Below, one piece after another: positions 49,464-62,197 of a DNA stretch of 64,000 nucleotides. The stretch is from assembly GCA_024500155.1 (NCBI GenBank), contig CM044874.1:1863001-1927000 (forward strand), in the 5' to 3' direction. Position numbers and translations under genes: made by a program. Position 1 is the stretch's first letter; every line of letters begins with the position of its first letter. Source of the stretch: Chenopodium formosanum (taxonomy: Eukaryota; Streptophyta; Magnoliopsida; Caryophyllales; Amaranthaceae). A model generated the notes under the pieces. That model ran no database searches. It was given only the letters and a program-made list of their open reading frames with translations, and was not told the origin of the DNA.

Positions 49464-52400
49464 CTCCATTGCAAGTCATTTTTCTATAGATATTAGATAG
49501 CTATAGAATTTATTCAATTCTTTGTGTGCCTTCCAAATGACACTACCTAGAATCTTCTACCGTGGACTGCAAAATGAGTTAGAACTAGAATCAAGTCCCA
49601 CTCTGATATAATCTTTCACATTTTGAATTCCTCCTTGTGCCCTTGATTATTTTGTTAGAGCTTATCATTGATTTCTGAAGGTAAAGACAAGGTCCTATAT
49701 GCTCTGATTATATTTTCTTCTTATGCTAGTCAACTTGCGTAAACCTTTGTTTTGCCTTCCAGGTAAAAGGTTCTGAAGTTTATACCTATGGTGGATCACC
49801 GGTTGGGTATGCTATGCAGCCTATAGAAACTGTGAGTATCAATTGGAAAATCTGTTTGAATATCAAACTTCATTAGATGCATCCCAAGGCTTGCTAAATA
49901 TGTTTTGTTTATTTCTGACATTTACCTTATATCTGCAGATCAACTATGTCTCAGCTCATGATAATGAAACTCTTTTCGATATTGTCAGTTTGAAGGTGCA
50001 TACTTGCAAAAGTCCATAATTTTTGCCAGTCAAGGGACTGAAGACTATCTTACCTTGATTTTAATATAATTTCTTTGGTTATCCAGACTGCTACCTATAC
50101 TTCGCTGGACGAGAGATGTAGGGTAAATCATCTAGCTACGAGTATCATAGCACTTACCCAGGTTACTGTTCTTAATTCTTTATATTTTACAAAATCTTGT
50201 GCTATACAAATGTCAATTGAAGTTAAATGTTGCTATAACTTGAGAAGGGGGAGATAAATGTATGCTCCAGAACAAAATCTGAGTACATACTGAAGTTGAA
50301 ACTAGAATACATGTATAAAAAATTTGTTACAACTGCGTGGTAAAGTTTCTCCTTTGGCATGGCTTAAGAAGGTTACACTTTCTAGCCTTACCCCTTACTA
50401 TTCTTAAGTAAATTGAATTTGTTATCGGAGTAGTTTATGCAAGAGAGAATCTGTGGTGAGAAGTGATGAAGAGACATAAGTTAAACACACATAACTAGAG
50501 AGAGGAAGAAACCTATACAGAATCAATAAAGAAAACAAATAGGTCCTTTACTTGGTGTGACTGGATAGATGATTCATACTATATAATGTTTTTAAGCTTA
50601 TATTACTCTGATTAAAACAATATATATTGCTAAAATACCATGTTTTCTGAATGTCTTTTATGAATATAGGGAATACCTTTTTTCCATGCTGGTGATGAGT
50701 TGCTACGTTCAAAGTCCATTGACCGTGATTCTTACAACTCTGGTGATTGGTTTAACAGGTTTGTGATGATTCCATTTTTATTTATATTTTTTAGTCCAAA
50801 TGTCCGCAAAATAATGTCATATTCTGTTGTCCACTATATTCCAAGCATTTTATGATGGTGTTATCAATAATGATTTCATCTTATTTCACTACACTATATA
50901 CTTATGCACTCCTGTTCTTATGTCTTTCATCAGATTGGACTTCAGCTATAATACCAACAACTGGGGCGTTGGTCTTCCTCCCAAGGATCAAAATCAGAAC
51001 AATTGGCCTATGTAAGCTTTGTTTCTTTTATATGGTTTCATATCATGTTGACATTCCATCATTATCGACTTCTTGCTCAACTCAAATACTAAATATGATT
51101 TATCTTCATGGATGTACCCTTTCAGAATCAAGCAAAGACTGGAAAATCCATCATACAAGCCTGACAAGAATCACATTATTGCCGCTGTTGAAAATTTCAC
51201 CAACTTATTGCAAATTAGATACTCTTCCCCACTTTTCCGTTTAAGAAGTGCTAAGGATATTGAGGTAAAAGCAAGTTGTTTGCATCACTATCAAACTATA
51301 TGGTTTTGCAAAATAATACGATCTTTCAACTAAAACCAAGATATGTTTTTTAATTAACTGCATGAGCCTTTATTTTGCTAATATGAGAAGTTATGTTGCT
51401 AGGGAAGGATTATAAGATTATATGTTTGATCTTAGCATTGTAAAAATGGAGTCATATTCCTTTTATTTAATTAGGTTACTGAGTAACAGAAATAAAATTT
51501 ATGCGTGATCTTCGATGTTTCTCAGGATCGAGTACGCTTCCACAATAATGTCCCTTCTTGGATTCCTGGGCTTATTGCTATGAGCATTGAAGATGGTCAT
51601 GCGGGTGCCTCTGGCATGTCGCAAATAGATCCCAAGTAATTTTGTGAAACTCTTGCACTTCTCTGTAGTTGAAGTTTGTTAATTTTGTCAGCTACTAACA
51701 TTTGATAGATGGGAAGAAGTGTATTAATACCTTTTTTTTTACAGGTTCCAATATATTGTTGTAATGATCAATGTTCAGCCTACTGAAACCAAATTTACTA
51801 ACCCAGATTTTCGAGCTAAATCTCTACAGCTACACCCAGTACTGGTAACAATTACTTACGCTTTTTCTGCTTTTCTTGTTCACTCTTGGTCCAAATATCT
51901 AGAATTGTCGAATTGATATAGCACGACTACTAAAATAAACCACTCCAAGTCTAACTGAAACTAGACAACATGATTTTGTTCTGAACCAGATTATCCTGAC
52001 CTAAAATTTACCACTCCTAGTCTAACTGAAACTAGACAACATGATTTTGTTCTGAACCAGATTATCCTGACCTAAAATTTAATAATATAACTGTCAGATT
52101 ATCCTTATGTGGAATTGATCCATGAATAATGACTTGCTACCCAAATATAACTCGGACTGAATTATGCAAACCAATCCATATCCGAACGAGCCTTTTGCCA
52201 TCCGCCCATCCCTTAAGATAACTGGTAGGTGCTATAGTTTTTTAAAAAAAAAACTCTGGTCACCACTACTAATTTTGTATCTCTTGTCCTTGAAATCTTG
52301 TATAAACCTTTGGCAAGGAAACCCACTTATAATGACCTATGACAATTCTCAAATTCTGTGAACCAGAACTACAACTTAATAATCCTTGTCACTCTTAACA

Positions 52401-52562
52401 AAATTAATTCTTGTCACTCTCATTTTAACTCTTTGTTGACTCCTTCTGCAGTCGATGTCAGGGGACACAATCGTTAAGGAGTCAAAGTATGAGCCTTCTA
52501 CTGGATGCTTTACTGTACCTCCTAAGACGACTGCTGTTTTTGTTGAACCACGACATGTTTAA
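38606..52562 (+). CDS. PU1: Plastid pullulanase / limit dextrinase (28 exons, 959 aa)
   Basis: Debranching enzyme of glycoside hydrolase family 13 that hydrolyses alpha-1,6 links of limit dextrins and amylopectin. Exon starts-ends: 38606-38821, 39766-39913, 40006-40058, 40383-40491, 40896-41032, 41148-41347, 41481-41630, 41987-42047, 42595-42715, 43771-43861, 43957-44050, 44170-44265, 44353-44493, 44847-44897, 45938-46008, 46165-46257, 47161-47251, 47407-47478, 48673-48729, 49763-49831, 49939-49995, 50087-50161, 50670-50758, 50934-51011, 51126-51264, 51526-51635, 51745-51844, 52452-52562; the sum is 2880 bp with every phase consistent. Residues 1 to about 62 are a Ser/Phe-rich basic plastid transit peptide. 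LWAPTAQ marks the CBM48-like domain and GYNWGYNP is the type I pullulanase hallmark. Region I is LDVVYNH (472-477), region II VDGFRFDLMGH with nucleophile Asp546, region III YGEGWDFGE with acid Glu583, and region IV SAHDNE with Asp715. The spacings 37 and 132 equal those I recall for barley limit dextrinase (473/510/642). Introns are AT-rich and some hold repeats. Confidence 0.96.
42421..42545 (+). repeat. Degenerate ~50-bp tandem repeat in PU1 intron 8
   Basis: Three imperfect units built on TATAATTAYATTGGTTAAGC followed by MMACTTTACA-type sequence. Confidence 0.65.
45187..45438 (+). mobile_element. Stowaway MITE in PU1 intron 14
   Basis: 252 bp with imperfect terminal inverted repeats (CTTCCTCCATTTCTCAATAG and the complement of TTAAGAAATGTAGGTAG), flanked by TA (45185-45186, 45439-45440), typical of Tc1/mariner-related Stowaway elements. 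The region around 45187-45225 is followed by AT-rich sequence. Confidence 0.8.
51939..52080 (+). repeat. 71-bp tandem duplication in PU1 intron 27
   Basis: Two adjacent copies about 71 bp long, each with CACTCC, CTAACTGAAACTAGACAACA and GATTATCCTGACC, differing at about one position. Confidence 0.9.
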
Positions 52563-52876
52563 GATGGACTTGGAAGTTGATGTCCAAGATGGCGACTGCA
52601 TAGGAGTGTCATAAAGTGGAGTTCCTATCTGCACACCTACAACATTCAACACACATACAACACGGCAATGCCCGCTACTACTGCAGGCTCATAGTTTCAT
52701 AGCTTCAGCACAATAATGCCACAAATAAAAACTGTCTTTAAGTCTTCATCTCTCTCCAAAAGTAATTTTAAGGTTTTGTAAGTCAGTTTCACTTCGTAGT
52801 TCATCTCAAGTTTCCTATAAGACCTGCCTAAATCTTACTCACTTCATATGTTGTAGTAGTGATTTTGTTATGCAGA

Positions 52877-52882
52877 AATAAA
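52877..52882 (+). promoter_or_regulatory. Candidate poly(A) signal of PU1
   Basis: AATAAA 315 bp after the stop codon; another AATAAA (near 52725) lies closer. Either could serve. Confidence 0.4.
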
Positions 52883-54759
52883 ACAATGTGGCAGAATAAA
52901 AATGTTCTATTTTTCCTATATTGCTCGTGCCTTAAATACGTGCTTTTCATTATCGTGAACTCTTAACAAGGAGGGGAACTTCTAACGATTGTTGATTGAG
53001 ATCATGCTTTCTTGCTGGAGTTCCTGATTTAGTTCAAAGAAATGATCCAACTGGGTAAATACGCCTTGCGATTCTAATTGAAGATGTGCGAGATTGGTAA
53101 GTCAGATATCAGCACACAATAAACACTGTCTACCACATATCCAGCACACAATAGTACAATACATGGTCTGAAAACAAGTTTACAGCTTGATAAGTCAGAT
53201 TATCAGGTGTGGAAAACCAATTTAGTTCTCTTCATCAACAGGAACAATCTCTTGTTGAAATCTAGAGCATCAATACTAGTGGAAGTTGTAAATTTTTACT
53301 TATTTGATTTGATGAAATGAAACTGTGTTCAGTTTGACACTTAAGATACTTGTTGAAATATTTTTATTGTTTGAAATTTTCCAGTTTGTTCTGATATATC
53401 TGCATGTTTTTTCATATCAAGTTGGGACAAACTGAGCTATAGCTTGGGTGCAGCCAAACTCCGAATTTTGACTAGTAGCTAAAACACCATCGACTATTGA
53501 TTTGGGTGCAATACATGACATTAATGGGTAATTTTTGGGCACTTGATGGCAGGCGTTGCAACCAATTTTTACAGAAGTAGATTGTATGTTTGCATTTATA
53601 ACACTAACTGACTAACTCTAGGTGATGGTTTTGATTTACTCTTTAGCTTTGATAGTCCCAAAGTATGTCCCTGATTCTTAGCTAATGTTCCTAGTCAAAT
53701 ACTCAAATGTATTTATTCGTACTATATTATTTACTCATGTAGTAAATATTTGTAACTTGTAAAACTGTCTTATATGATATTTTAATGAAATTCAAACTTC
53801 AACCCGCCTCCCTCAAATATTCTCTTTTTTTTACATGTATACTAGAATGACTTATGATAAACAATAAAATTACAAGCTTGAATCGAGTAGATTAGATTAG
53901 ATTAGATTAATACATACTGAACAAAAGCTAGTAATAAAATGAACAAGAGGCAAACTACTAGCACACTCTAGCATAATAAACAAATAAAACATAGCCGATG
54001 AAAATAAAATTTGATCATAAATGAGAACAAATTGGCATTATTATAAACTTATCAAGTTGAATTTAACTTAAAGTTTAATTTTATGCAAAAATATCACAAG
54101 AAAAATATCTCATGCACAAACTTTATTTTATAAAAATTAAAGAAAATAATTATTTATGAAAGTGGCCACAATCTTTTTGAGCCTCTTCCTTAACCCTTGA
54201 GCCCCATGTAAATCTAATACTTATAAACGATTGGTTATCCATGATTCATTGAGTATATTTTGTCAAAGATTTCATCATTTTATCAAATAAATATCACAAA
54301 TTTATCTTTTTATTAATGATAAAGGGCCAACTTGATAATATCATATGAAACATTGCATTTTGTTGCCATATTTAGCTTTTGAATGTGCTTAAGAGTTCAT
54401 TTCTCTAAAGTCTTTTGGACGGTGGATTCCGAGACTCGGGAACCATCCCCATCTACGGAAATTTGGTGATTACTTATTATGTTTTCTTGATGAAACTAAC
54501 AACCTTAATAGATTATTAAATACTCTCGCCATTTGGAATTAATAGTCAGGTCGTTTTAACCCCTTTTAATTAACGATGTTACATATAGAGTAGTTATACA
54601 AACAAGTAATTAAAGAAATAATAAGATCTTTTGTTTTTCTAACCTTGATTCCAATTTAGAAGATATTTTGGCTTGAGTTTGTCTTTTAATTGTATATATT
54701 GCTAAGCTAATTTTCTTCAATAATAATAATATATCTAGGCGCCTTCAATTCATATACTA

Positions 54760-55106
54760 CCTTCGTTAATTATTATGTGCAACAAAGGAATATTTTATGT
54801 TTCACAAATAATACGTCTTTGTTGCACATATTCCCTCCGTTTTTAAATACTTGCTCGATTTCTCTTAGGCACGAATGGTGATGCTAATCTTTGATCAATA
54901 ATATTTTTTAATTATCAATAAGTATAAATTCTAACAATTGAAAATTAATAATCAATTCACTGAGACGATTTCAACAAGTAGCCACAAGACTATATTTTTT
55001 CTTATGTATAAATCACAAACATTAATCAAAGTAAAACGAATGAATAGTGTAAAAAATAGAAATGGAACAAGTATTTAAAAACGGAGGGAGTAATAGTTAA
55101 CGGAGG
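54760..55106. mobile_element. Stowaway MITE split by a second Stowaway
   Basis: Without the insert this is an ~85-bp near-perfect hairpin. Its left arm begins CCTTCGTTAATTATTATG; the right arm ends AGTTAACGGAGG, and the arms pair over 28 bp. Flanking TA at 54758-54759 and 55107-55108. The host copy is interrupted at a TA by the element 54831-55090. Confidence 0.82.
54831..55090. mobile_element. Stowaway MITE nested in another Stowaway
   Basis: 260 bp with termini YTCCCTCCGTTTTTAAATAC and the complement at the right end (GTATTTAAAAACGGAGGGAG), flanked by TA (54829-54830, 55091-55092). Confidence 0.9.
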
Positions 55107-55143
55107 TATTATAACACAATGAGTAATCTAACTAGATATATTA

Positions 55144-55331
55144 CCTCCAATTCATATTATGTGTAACATTTACTAAAAATAGATTCTACATATAATGTGT
55201 TGCAAATGGTTTTTTTTTTTTTTGGTTGACATTTCTCTCTATCTCTCCTTACTCTCTATTTAACATTTACAAACAAATTTTACTTAGCAATTTGTATCAA
55301 GACCTTTGGTGCATATAATACAAAACGGGGG
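55144..55331. mobile_element. Third Stowaway MITE
   Basis: 188 bp, ends CCTCCAATTCATATTATGTG and the complement of CATATAATACAAAACGGGGG, flanked by TA (55142-55143, 55332-55333). Similar to the split host element next to it, and contains a T-run. Confidence 0.75.
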
Positions 55332-56019
55332 TAGTTTATACTTGTATTCTTTAAGAAAAAAACAAATAAATGAACTTACGTAAGGAATGGTGAGGTAAAG
55401 AACTTGGCCTGGACCCACCTAAATAGCCCAAAATGCAGTATAATAAGGATTTGTTGCCAAAATATTGGCCCAAGGAATCCATGTGACCCAAGAACAAACA
55501 TATACGAAGTATATTGTTATATATGAATCTTTATTCCTATGCTAATTCTTTGATCAATTAAAGTTTTAAGCTTATAACAGTTTATGTATTACTCTATACT
55601 TATTACAATATAATCGATGTTTTGTAAGATTGAGGTGATTACCTTATTATTAAAATTACTATTCTTAGAGGATAATAATCAAGGGAATAAAGTATTGTTG
55701 CTTATATTTTCACTCGGATTATATTAAATTACTAATTCATAGATTATGTTTCTATTTAATGCAAGGTTGTCGTCGTGATAATACTCGTAATAATCCATTT
55801 GTTGATAATAAATTTTCATTGATTATTAAATTTGATCAATTAGGTATTATGGAGTAATCTTTAAGTAATTAAAGTTTGTCCTAATTCTTGTTACGAAAAC
55901 AATGTCTACCATGCAAATATGCAATTAAGACCACACATAAAAACATTAAATATATTATGCCATTTATAGTAAATTTTACTTCGTATTTCATATAACAATC
56001 TACGTACTACTATATTTGG

Positions 56020-56062
<43 letters not shown>

Positions 56063-56464
56063 TATAGTATGCATAGCTAGGTGTAGTAACTTGAGGCTAG
56101 GGTAGCTCCTAAGATTTTCTAAAGGACACTTAACTATCCGCCACGTTTCAATTATATTTGAATTACCTAAAAAAAATATGCAACATTATCTTTATACTCT
56201 ATTGTTCTTTGCTTTTACGTCATTCATTCATGTTACAAAATATCTTCTCTTGGAATAGATACGTTATTCGAACTACAAAGTATATGCACGTTTACCTGAA
56301 CTTTTTTTACAACTTACAACACGACACTGTTGGCTATGCTGGCGTTTTGTGATTATGCCATGTGAAGCAACTAACTACTTATGAGTGGAAGTTTTATTTC
56401 AACGTACCCATATTCATGAGTAACTTTTGTATACCTCGGGGGTCACTTTATCAAATTTGAGGTC

Positions 56465-56655
56465 TCTTTGCATTTACTGAACTGAGCTGAATTGAACTGA
56501 ACTGATTGAAACTTAACCGAATTAAATAGAGGTGAAATGAATATTTTATGAGAGAAGGAAATTAAGAGCTGAACTGAACTTATTGGAGCTGAAATAAAGT
56601 GAATTGAAATTAAGTTGAAATGAATTGAAATTAAGTTGAAGTGAACAGGCACTTA
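56465..56655 (-). mobile_element. Tourist-like MITE copy, GAACTGAACTGAA-rich family
   Basis: Shows TGAACTGAACTG runs, the core TTTTATGAGAGAAGGAAATT and the end GTGAACAGGCACTTA, similar to the 24271 and 62085 copies. Confidence 0.55.
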
Positions 56656-57642
56656 GGGTCACTTTTACAATTTTTTAGATAACTTTTATCAATAAAGCAT
56701 AAATGATTCGTAACTTTTATTCATATTAGGGTAGCTTTTATTCATATTAAGGTATCTTTTGTTCATTTTAGGGTAACTTTATAACAGATAGTTGTACGAC
56801 TTGTATTAGGGTATCTTCTTTATTAATATTGTAGGCTTGTATAGTTGTATGACTTGTATCTAGTAAATTATACGATTAACCCTTAAGCGTTGCTACGTAC
56901 GAACTAGTTTTATATTAGAAACAAAATTGATTAAAATTTGTAAATGCTTGCTGCCCTAATTTATTCCTTAGAAGTTTTGACATACATTGTCCCAACGGAG
57001 AGCAATTGGTATCTTTTGTTCAATTATTGTTTTTTATTGTTACCTTTTCTTCATTTCTTAAACTACTACATGCATTGTTACAAGCAACCATGGAATTGAA
57101 TCTAAGGTTCATTCATTGATGCAAGAAATTATAATATAGCTAGTTACCTTACAATATAAAGAAGGGACACCAATCCTATTTTATTTTAAGGTTGCTAATT
57201 AAGCTAGATATTATTAAATCATTAACATAAATAAACGTCTATTATACATTTATACACATACTATACTATATACGTATAAAAAAATGTAATATAAAATCGT
57301 AGCTCAGTACTATACCCAAATGGTGCGTACATACATATAAGAATCTTTGACTATATTGCTTTTTTATTAATATCTATTGACATTATAACATATATGTGTG
57401 ACACAAATCACACATTACAATATACACGTATTTAATTTAGTATTGAAATGGTCAATCGATAATTTTAATTTTTTAACGAGCCATTTTTTTGTTAGAAAAT
57501 AAAATTTATTGAGGATGACATTGGTCGTCCATGAAAAAGTGGCGTTACGTATTAAGCTAGAGAGTCGGCAACATGTTGCTAAGTAGCTAAGCTTACGTTA
57601 TATGTTTACAATTTGGTAGCCACCAAAAATAGTTCACTGAAA

Positions 57643-57675
<33 letters not shown>

Positions 57676-57990
57676 TCAAACTACAGTTGTAAGTTAATTG
57701 TAATTAAGTTATATATACACTTGTATTAACATTTCAAACTACAACTGTTAGTAAGTTGTACTAGACGTATTTAACTTTTCTTGAATTCAAAATTGAAAAA
57801 TTGTATTTGTGTTTCATAAACTTCATTTTCAACTTAATTAATTTGCTTATGTAGTTATTAATTCCAACTTGTATATTCATCATGTGATTAGAACTTAATT
57901 GATGTTACAAGTTAGAGTTGGGATATGTTTAGGGTTTTATAACAACAATTCAATGGAATTTAGTGTTTATGTTTGTTTAAGGATCGAAAT

Positions 57991-58352
57991 CACTACAAAA
58001 ATCTAATTCTCTTATGACGGTGGCCATTAATGACAAGTTCAAATTTTGTCCCTAAATCAACATTGGTAATGATAGTCTTTTAGTCCGCTATAAAATATAC
58101 TCAACTTTATGCAAAAGTCCCAAATCAGCTTTATAAAATCTCAAACGAACAAACATTCTACTCATAGCTAATTGGCTTTTCCAACGAGTTTTTTGCCCGT
58201 CATAATTAGCTTTTGCGATGTAATCAGTAATCTATAACAGCCCCCTTTCATAACAGGCTCGTGACAGGACACGTCATAAAATAGCCTTTTAAAATGGGTT
58301 TTAATGACGAGATTTCCCGATTGTTAAATTAATAGAACCTTTTCTTGTAGTG
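57991..58352. mobile_element. CACTA-type (En/Spm) MITE
   Basis: 362 bp, starting CACTACAAAAA and ending TTTTCTTGTAGTG, the diagnostic CACTA terminal inverted repeat. The 3-bp flanks are AAT and AGT, one mismatch from a duplication. Inside are inverted motifs around TTATGACG and TAATGACGAG. No transposase frame. Confidence 0.82.
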
Positions 58353-60357
58353 AGTTGTTCCCTTTTCCTAGTCCTATGCCACCAACATATTCTCATGTAC
58401 CTTAGCTTTCTAGTTACTACACAAATTCAACACTAATAATATACTTCAATTCGTATTAGACTAATTGGAGCATCTTGATCTATTAATTTGTCTATGTCGT
58501 CTAATATATAGACAATATACAAACATAAACACCGAATTTTGAAATTATTACAAAAACCTCCAATCTATCATTATTTCTCTCTATCACTATATAAGTACGG
58601 TTCATACTTTTTCTCATGTGAATTTATTCCATAACCTAAGCTATACTTTATTATTCCATCATCACATACACTAACGTACTTTACTTCCCCTCTCTTAAAA
58701 CTAAGCTTATACTTAAGTTGTCTTATTATTAATTAAGAGATAACTTATAATATACACGCCTAATAAGTTATTAACATTATTATGATTACTTATCGCGTTG
58801 ATAAAACTTCTAACAACAATTTCTTAGTTGTTAATAAATAGATAAAAATTGAATAAGTTTTGTCGTATTCTCTTAGGTTTATAATGATTTTAATGTATTT
58901 TAATAAATTATTTAGGTTCCAAATTTGACTTAAAGCTTTTATATAAGTGTAATTACTCTGCAATTTTGTATTTATTATGAGAGTGACATGCAATTAAAAT
59001 AGATAAATAAATAATTTGTGCGAGTAGAACAACAAAATAACAGCAGCCAATCTTTGAAGAGTATAAATGTAATAGCAAAGTACATATAATAAATTTTAAA
59101 AAAAAACGTGTCTTAGAACTATTCGTGAAACTACGGCTGCAATTTGGCAATGATTATAAAGTACTTAAGACTTTTCTTGAATTACAAATATAAGGGATAG
59201 TACGTCTCAATTGATGAGAAACTTTTTTTGATTTCGTAAAAAGTCATTCAAGTTTAAAAGTAGTAGTAAATAATCAAGATTTAGGTAAGCTACAACTTGT
59301 ATTTTTTTTAGATTTAGAGCACTATTTGGCGGCTGATATGATATGGCCGAGCATATAATTGGTTATGTATAAAGAGATTATCAATTTCAACATGATCTCT
59401 CCCTCCAAAATTAATATATAGTCGTAATTTGATCCAATATATTCATTATTTGTGTAAGACGTTCAAGAAACATCAAATTAACATATAATGCTTATGTCGT
59501 CTTATGATTATGATTAACATGTAGGAGTACCGAGCACGTACTATTTTATTTTATGAAAAATAAATTGATTTTACAATATAAATTTATACGAGGAAAAAGT
59601 ACTAAATTCTCGAAAATTAGATTGGGAATAATCAAACCATCAATGCATGTGATTAAATTCAATTTAGTCAATTACCCTAGTTTATTATTTTTTTACCAAA
59701 CATTGATCCGTACTTAACCTACTTACCTAAGTGTACAATCCAACCCTATTCAAATAATTAAAAATGAATCAGTAGATAACTTATAGGCTTAACTGTATTA
59801 TAAGTTATCAAACTTTGTAACCAATTCAACCACCTTTAATTTGTTTTCTGATCTTAGTTGTTAAGAGAGTGACCAATTTTGTTTGTTTTCTAACAATAAT
59901 TACTTTAATTAGGTTCCAAATTTGACCAAATATTTTTTGGAGTGATTTATTTTCTTATGTGCCAAAAGTTATAAATGAAAGTGACGGTAATTAGTTTTAC
60001 TAACATATTAATTATGACCGTGTTACAGTAATAACAGCTAAGCTGCCATACTAATAATTTATTGACTATATTGGTGTAGCAAGTAGGAGTGGTTTAATAA
60101 TAAAATAAACAAATGAAGCATGCAAAAAAACGTGTTTATGGTCCATTCTTGAATGCACACTGTATTACACTCTACAAGTTGCCAGTAATGATTGTAAAGC
60201 ACAAAGAGTTAAGGAGAATAAGGATGACCTTCTATTTTTAGCAGGGATGTGTGCGCGGTAAATCCGATCTTTGTATGGGGTAGTTAGTTATCTACCTTGT
60301 GAATGTCCATGAATAACTTTTACAAAATCACAAAGGTCGTGAAGTTTTAGAGTCTAA

Positions 60358-60500
60358 TCACATTTACTGAAGTGAAGTGAACTGAGCTGAATTAAACTGA
60401 ATAAAATTGAAATGATATTTTGTGAGTGAAGGATATTAGAAGCTGAGCTGAACTAAACTGAACTAAATTAAACTAAACTAAACTGAATTGAGCTGAATAT
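60358..60500 (+). mobile_element. GAACTGAACTGAA-rich MITE copy, diverged
   Basis: Contains GAAGTGAACTGAGCTGAATT, a diverged core (ATTTTGTGAGTGAAGGATAT) and AACTAAACTGAACTAAA runs. Ends directly against the Stowaway at 60502. Confidence 0.5.
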
Positions 60501-60501
60501 A

Positions 60502-60822
60502 CTCCAACCGTTCTTTTATTAAGAGTTTGTATTCTATTTTGGGTTAACAAGAATTAAAAGTTTATTTCTATTTATATGTTGTACTTTTTGATAATAATTC
60601 TCTTTTTGATGATTTCTTGTTCTTTTTATACTTTTAACATTAATTTTCAATACTTTCTCTCTCATTCTCATCAATAATATCTAACTACTTTTTCTTTCTT
60701 TCGATCTCTCTCTAATCTCATATTCATATTTGTAGTATCAATTATAAGTCTTAAGGAATATACAATTTTCTCAATTCCTTTGAAAAAACTCAAATAGACT
60801 ATTAATAAAAGGCCGGAAGGAG
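60502..60822. mobile_element. Stowaway MITE
   Basis: 321 bp, ends CTCCAACCGTTCTTTTATTA and the complement of TTAATAAAAGGCCGGAAGGAG, flanked by TA (60500-60501, 60823-60824). Confidence 0.8.
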
Positions 60823-62084
60823 TATATGTTTCAATTCCTAGCCTCCCGAGATAATTACAAACTTGCCTTCCCAGTGAATACTCTCGATTCAACTAACTGT
60901 ACATACTTTTCTTAACACATTACAACTACATTGTGTTATTGGACCATCTCAATTTAATTGAATTGGTCCCTTAACATAGTATCAAAGCCAGCGAGACACA
61001 AATATTACGGGTTTGAATTTCATCTACCCCTTCTTTCAAAGTGGAATATTAAAATTTGGGTAAGATGAGGTTCATGCTACATCTGCACTTCAAGGTTAAT
61101 GGGCTCTCATGTGATGAGGTGTAATAGAGCATATAAATCGATCATAGACTTCAACCATCACCTTAAGTTTTTGATTGAGTTGATCCTTTAACACATCTTA
61201 TTGTAGATTTTTTTTAAAAATACCGAATATAATTCAACCTGATACGAATATCACTATAGTGTGCAATCGTTAGTCATTACATACAATGCAAAATGTTGCA
61301 TTATTTACTTGCACTCATGCTTGTGAAGGTGTACTCTTTTAACTTGGCAATTACTTAACTCTTAACGTCATCACACGTAACAGATTTGCGTTAACATTAA
61401 GTGATGAATGTATGGGTGAGGATAACCCTGGTCTTTAAGCTACAAGTTCATAAAAAAGACTTTGCTTTGATTTCCAACCACAACTTGTTTCCATTATTAA
61501 TGTCAATTTCGTTTTTTTTTCCTTTTGGATCATAATGTTGGGTCCATTATTGATTGCTGAGTTGAGATGTATAGTTCACATCAATTAAATCAAGGCTTTT
61601 CTCTATTCTTTTTAAGCTTTGGATAAAAACTGTAATAGGGTATCGTTAACATCCACTGAAACAAACAATTACTGTTTCTACAATTTTATTTTGGGATTAA
61701 GATAATGCTAATTAAATTTAATATTATCTTGTATATATAATCGAGTTTAGTTTTGCAACTTTTAAGAACTAACTCTTCAAAACCTCATTCATCAAATTTT
61801 ACAATAAACTCGTAAATAAATATTCTTTGTATTATATATTTATCTTTATCTGTTATGATATATCTTGTGCATTAGGGTGTGTTATCTAAACTTACGTACT
61901 GAAGTTATATGAATTTATTAAACTTTATTAAAACCTATTTTATTATGGTGTGTTTTATTTACCTGATTTTCACTACTTCTCAGACCTTACATAAAGTTAT
62001 ATGAACTTCTTAGGCCTTATTAAAACTTATACTAGTTATAATTAGTATTCGGATAACTCTTATCATAATTTTTTTTTTCCTTGA

Positions 62085-62197
62085 ACTGATTGGAGCTGAA
62101 CTGAACTGAATTGAAATGAATTGTTTATGAGAGAAGAAAATTGGAAACTAAACTAATTGGAGCTGAAGTGAAACTAAGCTAAAGAGAACGGGCCCTT
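62085..62197 (-). mobile_element. GAACTGAACTGAA-rich MITE copy
   Basis: Contains GAACTGAACTGAATTGAAAT, the core TTTATGAGAGAAGAAAATTG and a clear Tourist-type end AGAGAACGGGCCC/TTAA. Confidence 0.55.
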
